Below are positions 1 to 8,178 of a DNA stretch of 64,000 bases, piece by piece; positions within the stretch are counted from its first letter, which is position 1; the number at the start of each line of letters is the position of its first letter. The notes beneath the pieces were generated by a model. That model was not told the origin of the DNA and did no database searches. It worked only from the letters and a program-made list of their open reading frames with translations. The position numbers and the translations under genes were made by a program. Source of the DNA: Limnohabitans lacus (lineage in GTDB: Bacteria > Pseudomonadota > Gammaproteobacteria > Burkholderiales > Burkholderiaceae_C); the NCBI RefSeq assembly GCF_030053395.1, contig NZ_JASGBH010000003.1, positions 310,001 through 374,000 on the forward strand. Reading direction: 5' to 3'.

Positions 1-805
1 CATGCTCTGACAGCCCTTGGGCCTGGGCATGGTCGACCAGTCTTTTGACGATGGTGGGCGCGGCAAACATGGTCAGCGGCCCGACTTGCTGGCCCAAGTT
101 AAAGAGCTCGGCAGGATCAAAACCGCCCGACGGCGGCACCATGTGCCGAGCGCCGGCCATCAGGTGCGGAATGGCGTAAATGCCTGCGCCGTGCGACATG
201 GGCGCGGCGTAGGCGATGGTGTCGTGCGCATCAATCGTATCCACATCGCAGAAATAACCCAGCCCCATGGTCATCAGGTTGCGGTGCGTGATCATCACGC
301 CTTTGGGGCGGCCGGTGGTGCCGCTGGTGTAGAACAACCAGGCCAAGTCATCGGCTCCGCGGTCGGTGATGGGGGTGTCTTGCTGGCTTGCAGGCAGTTG
401 CCACAAGTCATTGGCTTCGTCGCTGTCCACGTCGATCACGTGCTCCAAGCCGGTGAGGTTTTCACCAGCCTCGCTGGTGATGTCGGCCGTCACAAAGGCC
501 CAGCGGGCCTGGGCGTTGTCGATGATCCATTGCGCTTCGCGCACATGCAGTTTGGCGTTGATGGGCACCACCGCCAAACCGGCCCACCAGGCGCCAAAGA
601 CGATTTCGAGGTAACGCACATGGTTGCGCATGAACAGGGCCACGCGGTCACCCGGCTGAAAGCCTGCCGTTCGAAACTGCACCGCCAGGTGGGCGCAGCG
701 CTCAGCCCACTGGCCGTAGGTGGCCACCACTTCGGTGCCATGCAAGATGGCAGGCCGCAGGGCGTCCATGCGGGCTTGGCGTTGCAGCAAATGGGCGAGG
801 TTCAA
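1..805 (-). CDS. AMP-forming acyl-CoA synthetase, C-terminus beyond window
   Basis: This is the N-terminal part of an acyl-CoA/acid-CoA ligase, which activates a carboxylic acid to acyl-AMP and then acyl-CoA in the cytoplasm. About 268 residues are present before the gene leaves the left edge. The adenylate-forming P-loop YTSGTTGRPKGVMITH is readable near residue 157, after a typical N-terminal lobe. The start chosen is TTG at 805, because GGAG lies seven bases upstream and the family N-terminus begins there; no ATG fits. It lies 68 bases downstream of ribD on the same strand and may be co-transcribed. The acid substrate (fatty, aromatic or other) cannot be told from this half. Confidence 0.88.
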   Translation of the reverse strand, partial: MNLAHLLQRQARMDALRPAILHGTEVVATYGQWAERCAHLAVQFRTAGFQPGDRVALFMRNHVRYLEIVFGAWWAGLAVVPINAKLHVREAQWIIDNAQARWAFVTADITSEAGENLTGLEHVIDVDSDEANDLWQLPASQQDTPITDRGADDLAWLFYTSGTTGRPKGVMITHRNLMTMGLGYFCDVDTIDAHDTIAYAAPMSHGAGIYAIPHLMAGARHMVPPSGGFDPAELFNLGQQVGPLTMFAAPTIVKRLVDHAQAQGLSEH

Positions 806-873
806 TTCAGGGCTCCGGCAATAAGACCTTGATTGTGATGGTGGCAGGCGGCTCGGGTCTGTCCCGTGGACGT

Positions 874-2022
874 CTAGCTGCGGCGCAGCAGCAATCGCAC
901 ATCCGACCCGATCTGCGCTACGGAGTGGAAGGCCAATTTCACGGCACCGTTCAAGTCCGTCAGGGCCGGCAAATTGGCCATGCCTTGCCCCGGTCCCAGC
1001 AGTTGAGGGGCCAAATACACCAACCATTCGTCCACCAAGCCTTCGCGGATCAAAGAGCCGTTGAGCTTGTGACCGGCTTCGACATGCAACTCGTTGATTT
1101 CCCGCTGGGCCAAGTCGCGCAGCATGGCGGCCAAATCGACCTTGCCGCCAGGGCCGGGCATGTCGATCACGGTGGCGCCTTGTTGTTGCAAGGCCGCACG
1201 TTTTGCTTCAAGACCTTTGGCGGCGTTGTAAATCCAGATCTGCCGAGCTTGATCGCCTGTCCTGAGCGTGTCGAACAGACGCGCGTCCAAGGGGGTTTCC
1301 AGGCGGCTGTCCACAATCACCAAATGCGGCTGGCGAGGGGTGTTGTGGCCCCGAACGTCCAGACGCGGGTTGTCCTCCAGCACCGTGCCAATGCCGGTGA
1401 GCACCGCGCAGGCACGCGCCCGCCAAGCATGGCCGTCGGTGCGTGCGGCTTCGCTGGTGATCCACTGGCTTTGGCCGTTTTGCAGCGAGGTCTGGCCGTC
1501 CAGTGAGGCGGCGATTTTCATGCGCACCCAGGGCAGTCCACGTTCCATGCGGCTGAAAAATCCGACGTTCAGCTCGCGGGCTTGTTGGGCTTCGTCACTG
1601 CGCGAATCCAGCGTTTCGGTTTGCACGCCAGCTGCAGCCAATCGCGCCATGCCTTGACCGGCCACTTGGGGGTTGGGGTCGGTGATCGCCGCGACCACGC
1701 GCCCGATGCCCGCAGCGGCCAGCGCTTCGCAACAGGGCCCCGTGCGGCCTTGGTGTGCACAAGGCTCCAGCGTGACCCAGGCGGTAGCGCCTTGCACGCT
1801 GTGGCCGCGCGCAGCGGCATCACGCAAGGCCATCACCTCGGCATGCGGCCCGCCTGCGCGTTGGGTGTGGCCTTCGCCCAGCACGGTGCCGTCGGGCGCG
1901 GTGATGACGCAGCCCACACGGGGGTTGGGCGAGGTCAGCCACAAAGCTTGCTGCGCCAATGCCAGTGCACGATGCATGGGGGGCTGGGTTACAGGGTCGA
2001 AGATCAGATCGGTAGAAGTCAC
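874..2022 (-). CDS. ribD: Bifunctional riboflavin biosynthesis deaminase/reductase RibD
   Basis: RibD carries out two successive steps of riboflavin synthesis: deamination of the pyrimidine product of GTP cyclohydrolase II, then NADPH-dependent reduction of its ribosyl group. The N-terminal half has the zinc deaminase signature (GGPHAEVMAL, then LEPCAHQGRTGPC). The C-terminal half has the reductase core, with the substrate-binding KIAASLDGQTSL stretch. From GTG 2022 the protein has 382 residues; ATG 1977 would give 367, equal to the E. coli protein, and neither start has a clear ribosome site. It follows pilV by 17 bases, so it may be read from the pilin operon. No other rib genes are in the window. 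Confidence 0.93.
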   Translation of the reverse strand: MTSTDLIFDPVTQPPMHRALALAQQALWLTSPNPRVGCVITAPDGTVLGEGHTQRAGGPHAEVMALRDAAARGHSVQGATAWVTLEPCAHQGRTGPCCEALAAAGIGRVVAAITDPNPQVAGQGMARLAAAGVQTETLDSRSDEAQQARELNVGFFSRMERGLPWVRMKIAASLDGQTSLQNGQSQWITSEAARTDGHAWRARACAVLTGIGTVLEDNPRLDVRGHNTPRQPHLVIVDSRLETPLDARLFDTLRTGDQARQIWIYNAAKGLEAKRAALQQQGATVIDMPGPGGKVDLAAMLRDLAQREINELHVEAGHKLNGSLIREGLVDEWLVYLAPQLLGPGQGMANLPALTDLNGAVKLAFHSVAQIGSDVRLLLRRS

Positions 2023-2039
2023 GGTGAATAAGCAACAGT

Positions 2040-2459
2040 TCAGGGCAAGGATACGCCAACCCAAGTCGGGACTTGAGCATAACTGCTGTGCCAATCCATG
2101 GCCACTTCAGAAGTGCCTGATGTTGTCTTGGCTGCCCATGTGGATGGCCAAGACACAGTGACTTTCACATCGAAGAGGTCGCCGCTGCCGCGTGGCGTGG
2201 TGCTGATCTGACGGGTGAAGCGCGTCGACGCTGTGTTCACAACCGTTGGCAAAGTGCATGCCCCTCGGTTGACCGTTGCGCAGTCCATGGCCTCTTGAGC
2301 GAGCATTTGGGCCACTGCGCGTTGGCGGCTGTCTTGAGATGCTTGAAACGCCGTCAGTGCCAGCTGGATGGCGCCCAGCATGCCGATGCCCAGGACGGCT
2401 GAGGCCATCAAGGCCTCGATCAAAGCCATGCCTGCTTCCGATCGGGTGTGATGGCTCAT
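2040..2459 (-). CDS. pilV: Type IV pilus minor pilin PilV
   Basis: This is a prepilin-like protein of 139 residues. A short basic leader ends in Gly, followed by MALIEALMASAVLGIGML, the class III prepilin peptidase site with Glu at +5 and a hydrophobic helix. This layout and the position in a pilW-pilX-pilV block fit PilV, one of the minor pilins that prime pilus assembly at the inner membrane. Its ATG overlaps the pilX stop in an ATGA, indicating translational coupling. The C-terminal part has two cysteines (positions about 59 and 67) and no recognised domain. PilV/PilI-type naming varies between species. Confidence 0.82.
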   Translation of the reverse strand: MSHHTRSEAGMALIEALMASAVLGIGMLGAIQLALTAFQASQDSRQRAVAQMLAQEAMDCATVNRGACTLPTVVNTASTRFTRQISTTPRGSGDLFDVKVTVSWPSTWAAKTTSGTSEVAMDWHSSYAQVPTWVGVSLP

Positions 2460-3667
2460 TCAGACCAACTTCCATTGATGCGTTGAACCCTGGAGGTGTC
2501 GATGCCATCGGGCCAGTTCAGGATGTAGGCATCGCGCCCGTAATGACGTGCCCAAACAATGCCCGATTGCCACTCGGGGATGCCACCTTCCACCACCAGT
2601 TGACCTTCAATCCAGCCACCTTTCCAGCCGCGCATTTTTTCATCGTCGCACCCCGCATCCAGGATCACGCTGCCGTGGATGTGTGCATTGGCGCTGATGC
2701 GAGGACAGCGCACCGCGCAGGCCTGACTCGAAAAGATCAAGACCGCTGGCACTTCGGCCGAGCCGACACTCCAGGTCCAATCGGCGGGGCTGTCGATCCA
2801 GTAAACCGTGCGCTGCGGGGTGCTCCAAGCTGACAGGCCGTTGGCTTCTTGGGCGGCAGACCATGCTTGCAGTTGTTGCGCGCTGATGTCGCCCAATACG
2901 CTGCGCCAAGCCGCTTTGTTGCAGGGCGTGCGAGAGCTTGCAGAGTTAGGGCCGCTTCGGCTGCCGCCGCCCGGCAAACTCTGGCTGCTCAAGGCCATGC
3001 AGGCGGTTTTTTCTGAGGTGGAGATGCTGCCGTTGCGGTTGGTATCCACCACGTAATGGCTTTGGATGGCAGATGCAACGGCATTGTCGACGCAAATTTT
3101 CCCCTTGCTGGAGGTCAATGGACACACTTGGATATTGGCACCAGTTGCCTCACTCAGACAGCCATTGATGATCAGTCCTGCATTGGGGGCATTGTCAGGT
3201 GCTGGCGAGATGACAGGGATGAACAAACTTTCGCGGACCGAGGCTTGGCTTTTGCTTGAGATGGACGAAGTTCGTGCTCTGATTTGGACAACATGCGGCG
3301 ACATGATCAGATCACGCACCAAGGTGACTGTGTTCAGATGGTCTGGCATTTCAGGGTGTGACGGCGTTTGCAACCCCACACATTGCCAATGAGGTGTCCT
3401 GCTGTCCGCGGGGCAGTTGGCAGGACTTGCGAAGACTTGCAACCATTGCGGCGAGCGCATCGCGATGTCCGATTGCGCCCAAGCCAAGGCAGATTGCGCG
3501 GCCATCTGCGAGCGCTGTGCCTCCAAATGGTTGTGGCCTGCCAACTTGTCCATCAAAACGCTGCGGCTGCTGTAAAGAGTGGCCAATGCGGCCAGAAAGA
3601 CCAAGCCAGTGGCCATCAACAAGGTGATAGCGCCTGAAGTTTGTGCACGCATCAAAGTAGGCTTCAT
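2456..3667 (-). CDS. pilX: PilX-type minor pilin/assembly protein
   Basis: This protein of about 403 residues begins MKPTLMRAQTSGAITLLMA, followed by a long hydrophobic helix and a polar coiled segment, the PilX N-terminal layout. It lacks the Glu at +5 of ordinary pilins, as PilX and GspK-like proteins do. PilX proteins sit at the pilus tip complex or act against retraction. The start ATG 3667 overlaps the pilW stop (ATGA), so an upstream extension of the reading frame is not used. The soluble domain has many cysteines and a possible calcium-type DTNRNGSISTSEKTAC loop. At about 400 residues it is much longer than the usual PilX (about 200). Confidence 0.72.
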   Translation of the reverse strand: MKPTLMRAQTSGAITLLMATGLVFLAALATLYSSRSVLMDKLAGHNHLEAQRSQMAAQSALAWAQSDIAMRSPQWLQVFASPANCPADSRTPHWQCVGLQTPSHPEMPDHLNTVTLVRDLIMSPHVVQIRARTSSISSKSQASVRESLFIPVISPAPDNAPNAGLIINGCLSEATGANIQVCPLTSSKGKICVDNAVASAIQSHYVVDTNRNGSISTSEKTACMALSSQSLPGGGSRSGPNSASSRTPCNKAAWRSVLGDISAQQLQAWSAAQEANGLSAWSTPQRTVYWIDSPADWTWSVGSAEVPAVLIFSSQACAVRCPRISANAHIHGSVILDAGCDDEKMRGWKGGWIEGQLVVEGGIPEWQSGIVWARHYGRDAYILNWPDGIDTSRVQRINGSWSE

Positions 3668-4314
3668 GTGCAAAACTTTTCTTGGACCACAGCAGGCAGA
3701 TCGTTTCGAAGTTCGATCGTCTGCTCCAAGCTGATTTTTTGAGATGCGTTTCCTGGCCAGTGTCCGGAGACCGAGAGGCGAACCGATCGGTGAAACCAGC
3801 CTTGGGTCAAGGTGCACAACAGTTCCCAATGCATGTCTGTGATGACGATGTTCTGGGGGCTGGTCATTGGTTGCCATTGACCACCGTCCTTGCATGATCG
3901 TTTGACCATGACGGCGTTGTCGGCCAATCGAAACCCCGTGCATTCATTGTCGTCTTTTTCCCCGTTGTGGTTCCTGTCGAAGGAGAAATCGATCCAGTCT
4001 TTCAAAATACTGAAGTCTTCGTAGCCATCGGAGTCTTTTGAGTCATCGCAAAAAGGATCGATGCAGCGGGTGGGCGAGCGGGTCTGCCAAGCTTTTGCGG
4101 AATATTGGGCGTGTCTCAGTTCACGCGCCATCCAGTCCATGGCCACCCTGAGATCTTGTTGCAGGTGGCTGGTTTGCAGATTGCGACGATGTCCTTGCAT
4201 CAGCTGCGCCAGCATCAGGGTGCCCGCGGCCAAGACGGTAAGCCCGATGGCCAGGCCCACCAACAGGCCCATGAGCGTTTCACCGCTTTGCTGGGGGGAT
4301 TTTTTCATCTTCAT
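3664..4314 (-). CDS. pilW: PilW-like minor pilin
   Basis: This is a prepilin-like protein of 216 residues with a leader ending SG, followed by ETLMGLLVGLAIGLTVLAAG and then a DLRVAMDWMARELRHAQY segment typical of PilW. PilW is a minor pilin needed for pilus assembly. The ATG at 4314 overlaps the stop of the upstream pilE-like gene (ATGA). Residue +5 of the mature form is Gly, where most PilW proteins have Glu, although the rest of the helix is preserved. A mid-domain DRNHNGEKDDNECTG stretch resembles a metal-binding loop. The identification rests on order and N-terminal motif. Confidence 0.75.
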   Translation of the reverse strand: MKMKKSPQQSGETLMGLLVGLAIGLTVLAAGTLMLAQLMQGHRRNLQTSHLQQDLRVAMDWMARELRHAQYSAKAWQTRSPTRCIDPFCDDSKDSDGYEDFSILKDWIDFSFDRNHNGEKDDNECTGFRLADNAVMVKRSCKDGGQWQPMTSPQNIVITDMHWELLCTLTQGWFHRSVRLSVSGHWPGNASQKISLEQTIELRNDLPAVVQEKFCT

Positions 4315-4766
4315 TGCCGCCAGCAACGGTCTGGATCACTGCTGGGATGGATCCCCGCGCTCAGGATGACTGTGCCACTGTCTTGCCATGTCAAACGCAT
4401 GGGGCTGCAGGATTGATCATGGGCTTGACCACCTTGGGCGTGCGCCTCCAGGGTGTAGCTTTGGGCGCTCGATTGGCTGATGCGGATTTGGTAATGCCCT
4501 TGCGCAGAGAGGTTGTGGGCGCGTCCTAAGTCAGCCAATGACGGCGCATAAGTTTCATGCGTGCTGCGCCACTGGCTTTGTTCAAATTGCAGTTGCTGCA
4601 GTGCCACCTGCGCATCACTGCGTCTGGTTTGTCGTTGCTGTTGTTGGTAAGTCGGCACTGCCACTGCCGCCAAGACACTCATGAGTGACAAGCTGATGAG
4701 CAACTCGCTCAGCGTCCAACCTCGGGCCAGTCGTGGCGTTGACGCGTCCATTCCTGCACGGCGCAT
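4311..4766 (-). CDS. pilE: PilE-like type IV pilin
   Basis: This is a small pilin of 151 residues. The leader ends ARG, followed by WTLSELLISLSLMSVLAAVA, with Glu at +5 and a Pro at about +22, then a helix with QQLQFEQSQWR. This is the N-terminal domain of PilE/minor pilins; in this cluster PilE is normally the accessory pilin, not the main subunit. Two cysteines near the C-terminus (CSP and CWRQ) may form the pilin disulfide loop. A strong ribosome site (GGGAGGAGG) precedes the ATG. It is the first gene of a minus-strand run pilE-pilW-pilX-pilV-ribD and diverges from fimT. Confidence 0.78.
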   Translation of the reverse strand: MRRAGMDASTPRLARGWTLSELLISLSLMSVLAAVAVPTYQQQQRQTRRSDAQVALQQLQFEQSQWRSTHETYAPSLADLGRAHNLSAQGHYQIRISQSSAQSYTLEAHAQGGQAHDQSCSPMRLTWQDSGTVILSAGIHPSSDPDRCWRQ

Positions 4767-4830
4767 GCGGGCCTCCTCCCTGAATCTTTTTTACGCATTG
4801 TGAATGGCCTGTCATCCCTTGTACAGGTCT

Positions 4831-4846
4831 TGGCAAGTAGTGGGCA
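4831..4846 (+). promoter_or_regulatory. Candidate sigma54 (-24/-12) promoter of fimT
   Basis: TGGCAAGTAGTGGGCA keeps the GG and GC core with ten bases between, but has mismatches at the C of GGCAC and the TT before GC. The predicted start lies about 21 bases before the fimT GTG. Pilin genes are often sigma54/PilR-controlled, which makes this worth noting, but the match is moderate. Confidence 0.35.
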
Positions 4847-4877
4847 GTGCATTAATCTTTCCTGCGGGAGGAACAAT

Positions 4878-5435
4878 GTGTTTAAAAAGAAAAAATCGCC
4901 ATTCGTTCGACACCGTGGCTTTAGCTTTTTGGAAGTGCTGGTGGTGCTCGCTGTTGTGGCTGTGTTGGTGTCATTGGCCGCGCCATCACTGGCCTCTTTG
5001 CGACAGCAGCATCGGTTGCAGTCCTTGGCTGAAAGCTTTTTCAACAGCATGTCTTTGGCGCGCTCTGAAGCTTTGCGAAGGCAACAAACCGTGACGCTGT
5101 GCCCCCGTGCTAGCGATGTCGAGTGCGACGCGTCGGACAACTGGCAGCAAGGTTGGCTCGTGTTTGTGGATGCCAATGGCAATGCCCGAAGAGAGCCTGA
5201 TGAGCCCTTGCTGGAGGTCAAGCAAGCGTTGTGGAGCGCTGCACGCCTGAATGTCAGCAACACCGCTGAAGCCTATTTTTCTTATGGAGCTCTGGGGCGC
5301 AGCCAGACGGTCAATGGCGGATTCATGGCGGGCACGTGGCGCTTTTGTTTGCCGGCATCACCCAAGGGTTGGCAAGTGGTGGTCAATCCGCTGGGCAGGC
5401 CTCGTGTCGAGACTTATACGCCTCAAACGTGCTGA
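4878..5435 (+). CDS. fimT: FimT/GspH-type pseudopilin
   Basis: This is a minor pilin or GspH-family protein of 185 residues. The basic leader KKKKSPFVRHRG precedes FSFLEVLVVLAVVAVLVSLA, a class III prepilin site with Glu at +5, and then a GspH domain with LARSEALRRQQTVTLCP and the C-terminal WRFCLPASPKGWQVVVN that GspH/FimT proteins share. The start is GTG 4878, six bases after a GGGAGGA ribosome site; the longer upstream reading has no ribosome site and no leader. It diverges from the pilE-like gene and converges on nrdR. In related bacteria FimT works with PilE, PilV, PilW and PilX at the pilus tip and can bind DNA during uptake; that role here is inferred. Confidence 0.85.
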   Translation: MFKKKKSPFVRHRGFSFLEVLVVLAVVAVLVSLAAPSLASLRQQHRLQSLAESFFNSMSLARSEALRRQQTVTLCPRASDVECDASDNWQQGWLVFVDANGNARREPDEPLLEVKQALWSAARLNVSNTAEAYFSYGALGRSQTVNGGFMAGTWRFCLPASPKGWQVVVNPLGRPRVETYTPQTC

Positions 5436-5440
5436 ACGGA

Positions 5441-5887
5441 TCAGCGAACTTCGTCCACCAGGGTCTTGAAGTCGTCGATGTCTTCAAAGCTGCGATACAC
5501 GCTGGCAAAGCGCACATAGGCCACTTTGTCGAGCTTTTTCAATTCGCGCATGACCAACTCGCCTATGCGGTTGGAGGCGACTTCGCGGCTGGGCAGGGCC
5601 AGCAGTTTTTCTTCGATGCGTTCGATGGCCCCATCCACCTGTTCGGTGCTGACTGGGCGCTTGCGCAGGGCCAAGTTCAGGCTGGCGCGCAGTTTGTCGC
5701 GTTGGTATTCGATGCGCCGACCGTCTTTTTTGACGATGGCCGGGAAGGTGACTTCAGGTTTCTCGTAGGTCGTGAAGCGCTTTTCACAGGCGCCGCACTG
5801 GCGGCGACGCCGGATGAAGCCCCCGTCTTCGGCCAACCGTGTTTCAACCACTTGGGTTTCGAGGTGACCGCAGAAGGGGCATTTCAT
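5441..5887 (-). CDS. nrdR: Transcriptional repressor NrdR
   Basis: NrdR is the ATP/dATP-sensing repressor of ribonucleotide reductase genes. The 148 residues show the N-terminal zinc ribbon (CPFCG near residue 3, and [17 protein letters not shown] near residue 26), followed by an ATP-cone domain from about residue 46 to 136 ([21 protein letters not shown] begins it). Length equals the family norm. It lies 15 bases after glyA on the same strand, the usual betaproteobacterial glyA-nrdR operon. The end converges on fimT with five bases between and no visible terminator. Confidence 0.97.
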   Translation of the reverse strand: MKCPFCGHLETQVVETRLAEDGGFIRRRRQCGACEKRFTTYEKPEVTFPAIVKKDGRRIEYQRDKLRASLNLALRKRPVSTEQVDGAIERIEEKLLALPSREVASNRIGELVMRELKKLDKVAYVRFASVYRSFEDIDDFKTLVDEVR

Positions 5888-5902
5888 CGCTGTGTTTCCA
5901 GA

Positions 5903-7147
5903 TTACTTGTAGACCGGGAAACGTGCGGTCAAGGCGTTGACCTTGGCGCGCACGGCGGCGATGTTGGCTTCGTCTTTGGGGTTGTCCAGCACGTCAGCGA
6001 TCAGGTTGGCCGTGATGCGGGCTTCCTCATCCTTGAAGCCACGGGTGGTCATGGCGGGAGTTCCGATGCGCACGCCGCTGGTGACGAACGGCTTTTCGGG
6101 GTCGTTCGGGATCGCGTTTTTGTTGATCGTCATGTGGGCAGCGCCCAAAGCGGCTTCGGCTTCCTTGCCGGTGATGCCCTTGGCGCGCAGGTCCACCAGC
6201 ATGACGTGGCTTTGGGTGCCGCCGCTCACAATGCGCAAACCGCGCTGGGTCAGGGTCTCGGCCACGATTTGGGCGTTCTTGATCACCTGGGCTTGGTAGG
6301 CCTTAAACTCAGGCGCCAGCGCTTCTTTGAAAGCCACGGCCTTGGCCGCAATGACGTGCATCAATGGGCCACCTTGCAGGCCAGGGAAGATGGCGCTGTT
6401 GATGGCTTTCTCGTGCTCGGCCTTCATCAAGATGATGCCGCCGCGTGGGCCGCGCAAGCTCTTGTGGGTTGTCGAGGTCACCACGTCCGCGTGGGGCACG
6501 GGATTGGGGTACACGCCAGCCGCAATCAAGCCTGCGTAGTGGGCCATGTCAACCATGAAGATCGCCCCGACTTCTTTGGCCACTTTGGCAAAGCGCGCCC
6601 AGTCGATGTGCAGGGAGTAGGCCGAAGCGCCTGCGACGATCAGCTTGGGCTTGTGTTCGCGGGCTTTGGCTTCCATCGCGTCGTAGTCGATGGCTTCATT
6701 TTTGTCGAGGCCGTAGCTCACGACGTTGAACCATTTGCCCGACATGTTCAGCGGCATGCCGTGGGTCAGGTGACCGCCTTCGGCCAGGCTCATGCCCATG
6801 ATGGTGTCGCCGGGTTTGAGGAACGCCAGGAAGACGGCTTCGTTGGCCGATGCGCCGCAGTGCGGCTGCACGTTGGCGCAGTCGGCACCAAAGATCTGTT
6901 TGATGCGGTCTATGGCCAGTTGCTCGGCGATGTCGACGAATTCGCAGCCACCGTAGTAGCGCTTGCCAGGGTAGCCTTCGGCGTATTTGTTGGTGAGCTG
7001 CGAGCCTTGTGCGGCCATGACGGCGGGCGAAGCGTAGTTTTCGCTGGCGATCAGCTCGATGTGGTGTTCCTGACGCGCGTTTTCGGCCTGGATGGCGGCG
7101 AAAATTTCGGGGTCGGCTTGTTCAATCAGAATGTTGCGGTCGTACAT
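5903..7147 (-). CDS. glyA: Serine hydroxymethyltransferase GlyA
   Basis: GlyA interconverts serine plus tetrahydrofolate with glycine plus methylene-tetrahydrofolate and is the main source of one-carbon units. The 414-residue protein has the standard length and the PLP-binding lysine in [14 protein letters not shown] near residue 228, plus the N-terminal [15 protein letters not shown] signature. Start ATG 7147 has GAAGGA nine bases upstream. It heads the glyA-nrdR operon. The 5' leader of more than 200 bases holds a candidate structured RNA (7282-7374), so control at the RNA level is possible. Confidence 0.98.
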   Translation of the reverse strand: MYDRNILIEQADPEIFAAIQAENARQEHHIELIASENYASPAVMAAQGSQLTNKYAEGYPGKRYYGGCEFVDIAEQLAIDRIKQIFGADCANVQPHCGASANEAVFLAFLKPGDTIMGMSLAEGGHLTHGMPLNMSGKWFNVVSYGLDKNEAIDYDAMEAKAREHKPKLIVAGASAYSLHIDWARFAKVAKEVGAIFMVDMAHYAGLIAAGVYPNPVPHADVVTSTTHKSLRGPRGGIILMKAEHEKAINSAIFPGLQGGPLMHVIAAKAVAFKEALAPEFKAYQAQVIKNAQIVAETLTQRGLRIVSGGTQSHVMLVDLRAKGITGKEAEAALGAAHMTINKNAIPNDPEKPFVTSGVRIGTPAMTTRGFKDEEARITANLIADVLDNPKDEANIAAVRAKVNALTARFPVYK

Positions 7148-7281
7148 GGCAGTCCTTCAAAAGAGATGGAACCTTGGCTCAAACAAAGGTGTTGTTGACA
7201 AGGGCTGCCCAGGCGAACGGCTGAAAACCCATGTCGGGGCCAGCGTGGCCGCCTTGGGGGCTGCGCGCTTCCCAGTGGTTT

Positions 7282-7374
7282 GGGGTGAGTCTTATGCAAG
7301 GGGTCACCACGGTCCACGTCAGAGTGGGCTGCCTCATCGAGGGTCAACACTCCTATCGCCAGTTGCGCACCCCT
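7282..7374 (-). ncRNA. Candidate structured RNA in the glyA 5' leader
   Basis: On the minus strand GGGGTG (7374-7369) pairs with CACCCC (7287-7282), enclosing a second stem GGAGTG (7353-7348) with CACTCT (7326-7321) and an inner hairpin CCTC-GAT-GAGG (7342-7332). A -10-like TACACT sits at 7382-7377, so transcription would begin almost at the first stem. The remaining bases down to the glyA start (about 134) show no clear terminator. I do not recognise it as the glycine, THF-I or SAM classes. The rest of the 317-base gap (7375-7464) holds only a possible hairpin (CACCGC/GCGGTG, 7435-7458) behind the transglycosylase gene. Confidence 0.4.
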
Positions 7375-7464
7375 TGAGTGTAGCCGAGACCGGTTTGGTG
7401 ACGGTCAGTTTTTGCCACTTTGCGGCATGCTCAGCACCGCCAGGACCGCATCGCGGTGACGGCA

Positions 7465-8178
7465 TCAAAGCATTTTTTCCAGTAATTTCTGTTCGTTGAG
7501 CACGCGTTCAACGTAGAGGTTTTCATCGCTTTGACCCGAGGCTGCCGCATATTGCCGAAGGGCTTCTTCAATGGATTCGCTTTGGCGGATCAAATCTTGC
7601 AAGTGGCGGGCGCCCACTCGCAGGTTGGTCACAGGGTCAAACACGGCCAGTCTTCCGCCAAAAGGGGAGAAATCATGGCGTGGTGCGGCGGGATCGATTT
7701 GCATCAGCCCCATGGCGCCTTGGGTGCCCGCCGTGAAAGGATTGAACTTGGATTCGATCGCCATGATGGCCAGCAACAACGTGGGAGGGATCTGGCTGCG
7801 CTCACCCACGACCCAGGCCTCGGTGACCAAAGCGGCAATCGGCTCAGGCGACACCCTGTAACGGCGACTGAGCCAATACGTGATGGCCAGTTGGTTTTTC
7901 GGCAGGCCCTTGACCGAGGTGGCTGTCGATCGGTAAGCGGCGTCGTTGGTGGGCGGGTCCATTGAATCGGCTTGGCGCATTTCAAGCCAGCCCAGCACCA
8001 ACTCATTGACGGTCAATTGCAAGCCGGGGCGGGCCACGAAGGTCAAAGTAACCGCCACCACCACCAGCCCCACCAGGGCCAGGCTGTGGCGGCTGATTTC
8101 GATGAACCCGTCGCGCACGTCTTTGACCAAGGTTCGAAGAACCAGCCAAAGGCGTGTAAGTGGGGCATTTGCAGTCAT
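7465..8178 (-). CDS. Membrane-anchored lytic transglycosylase (SLT domain)
   Basis: This is a peptidoglycan lytic transglycosylase of 237 residues, which cleaves the MurNAc-GlcNAc bond with formation of anhydro-MurNAc. One N-terminal membrane segment (about residues 30-52, HSLALVGLVVVAVTLTFVA) anchors it. The SLT core follows: LLLAIMAIESKFNPF with the catalytic Glu, then GAMGLMQI, and a DPVTNLRVGARHLQDLI segment. It is shorter than MltC or Slt and lacks a lipobox. ATG 8178 is preferred; an ATG at 8202 is possible and neither has a good ribosome site. It stands alone, upstream of and in the same direction as glyA but 317 bases away. Confidence 0.88.
   Translation of the reverse strand: MTANAPLTRLWLVLRTLVKDVRDGFIEISRHSLALVGLVVVAVTLTFVARPGLQLTVNELVLGWLEMRQADSMDPPTNDAAYRSTATSVKGLPKNQLAITYWLSRRYRVSPEPIAALVTEAWVVGERSQIPPTLLLAIMAIESKFNPFTAGTQGAMGLMQIDPAAPRHDFSPFGGRLAVFDPVTNLRVGARHLQDLIRQSESIEEALRQYAAASGQSDENLYVERVLNEQKLLEKML

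Noticed and set aside
3668-3943. N-terminal extension of PilX of about 90 residues
   Set aside because: It would overlap pilW deeply; the ATGA overlap at 3664-3667 and the MKPTLMRAQTSG N-terminus fix the start at 3667.
5336-7198. Long plus-strand open frame (620 codons) over glyA and nrdR
   Set aside because: It is antisense to two fully recognised genes. Its protein has no family features and is rich in Val/Gly/His/Ala, as expected of an antisense shadow in GC-rich DNA.
7148-7464. Glycine riboswitch upstream of glyA
   Set aside because: I looked for the tandem glycine-aptamer consensus and did not find it; the visible stems form a different layout.
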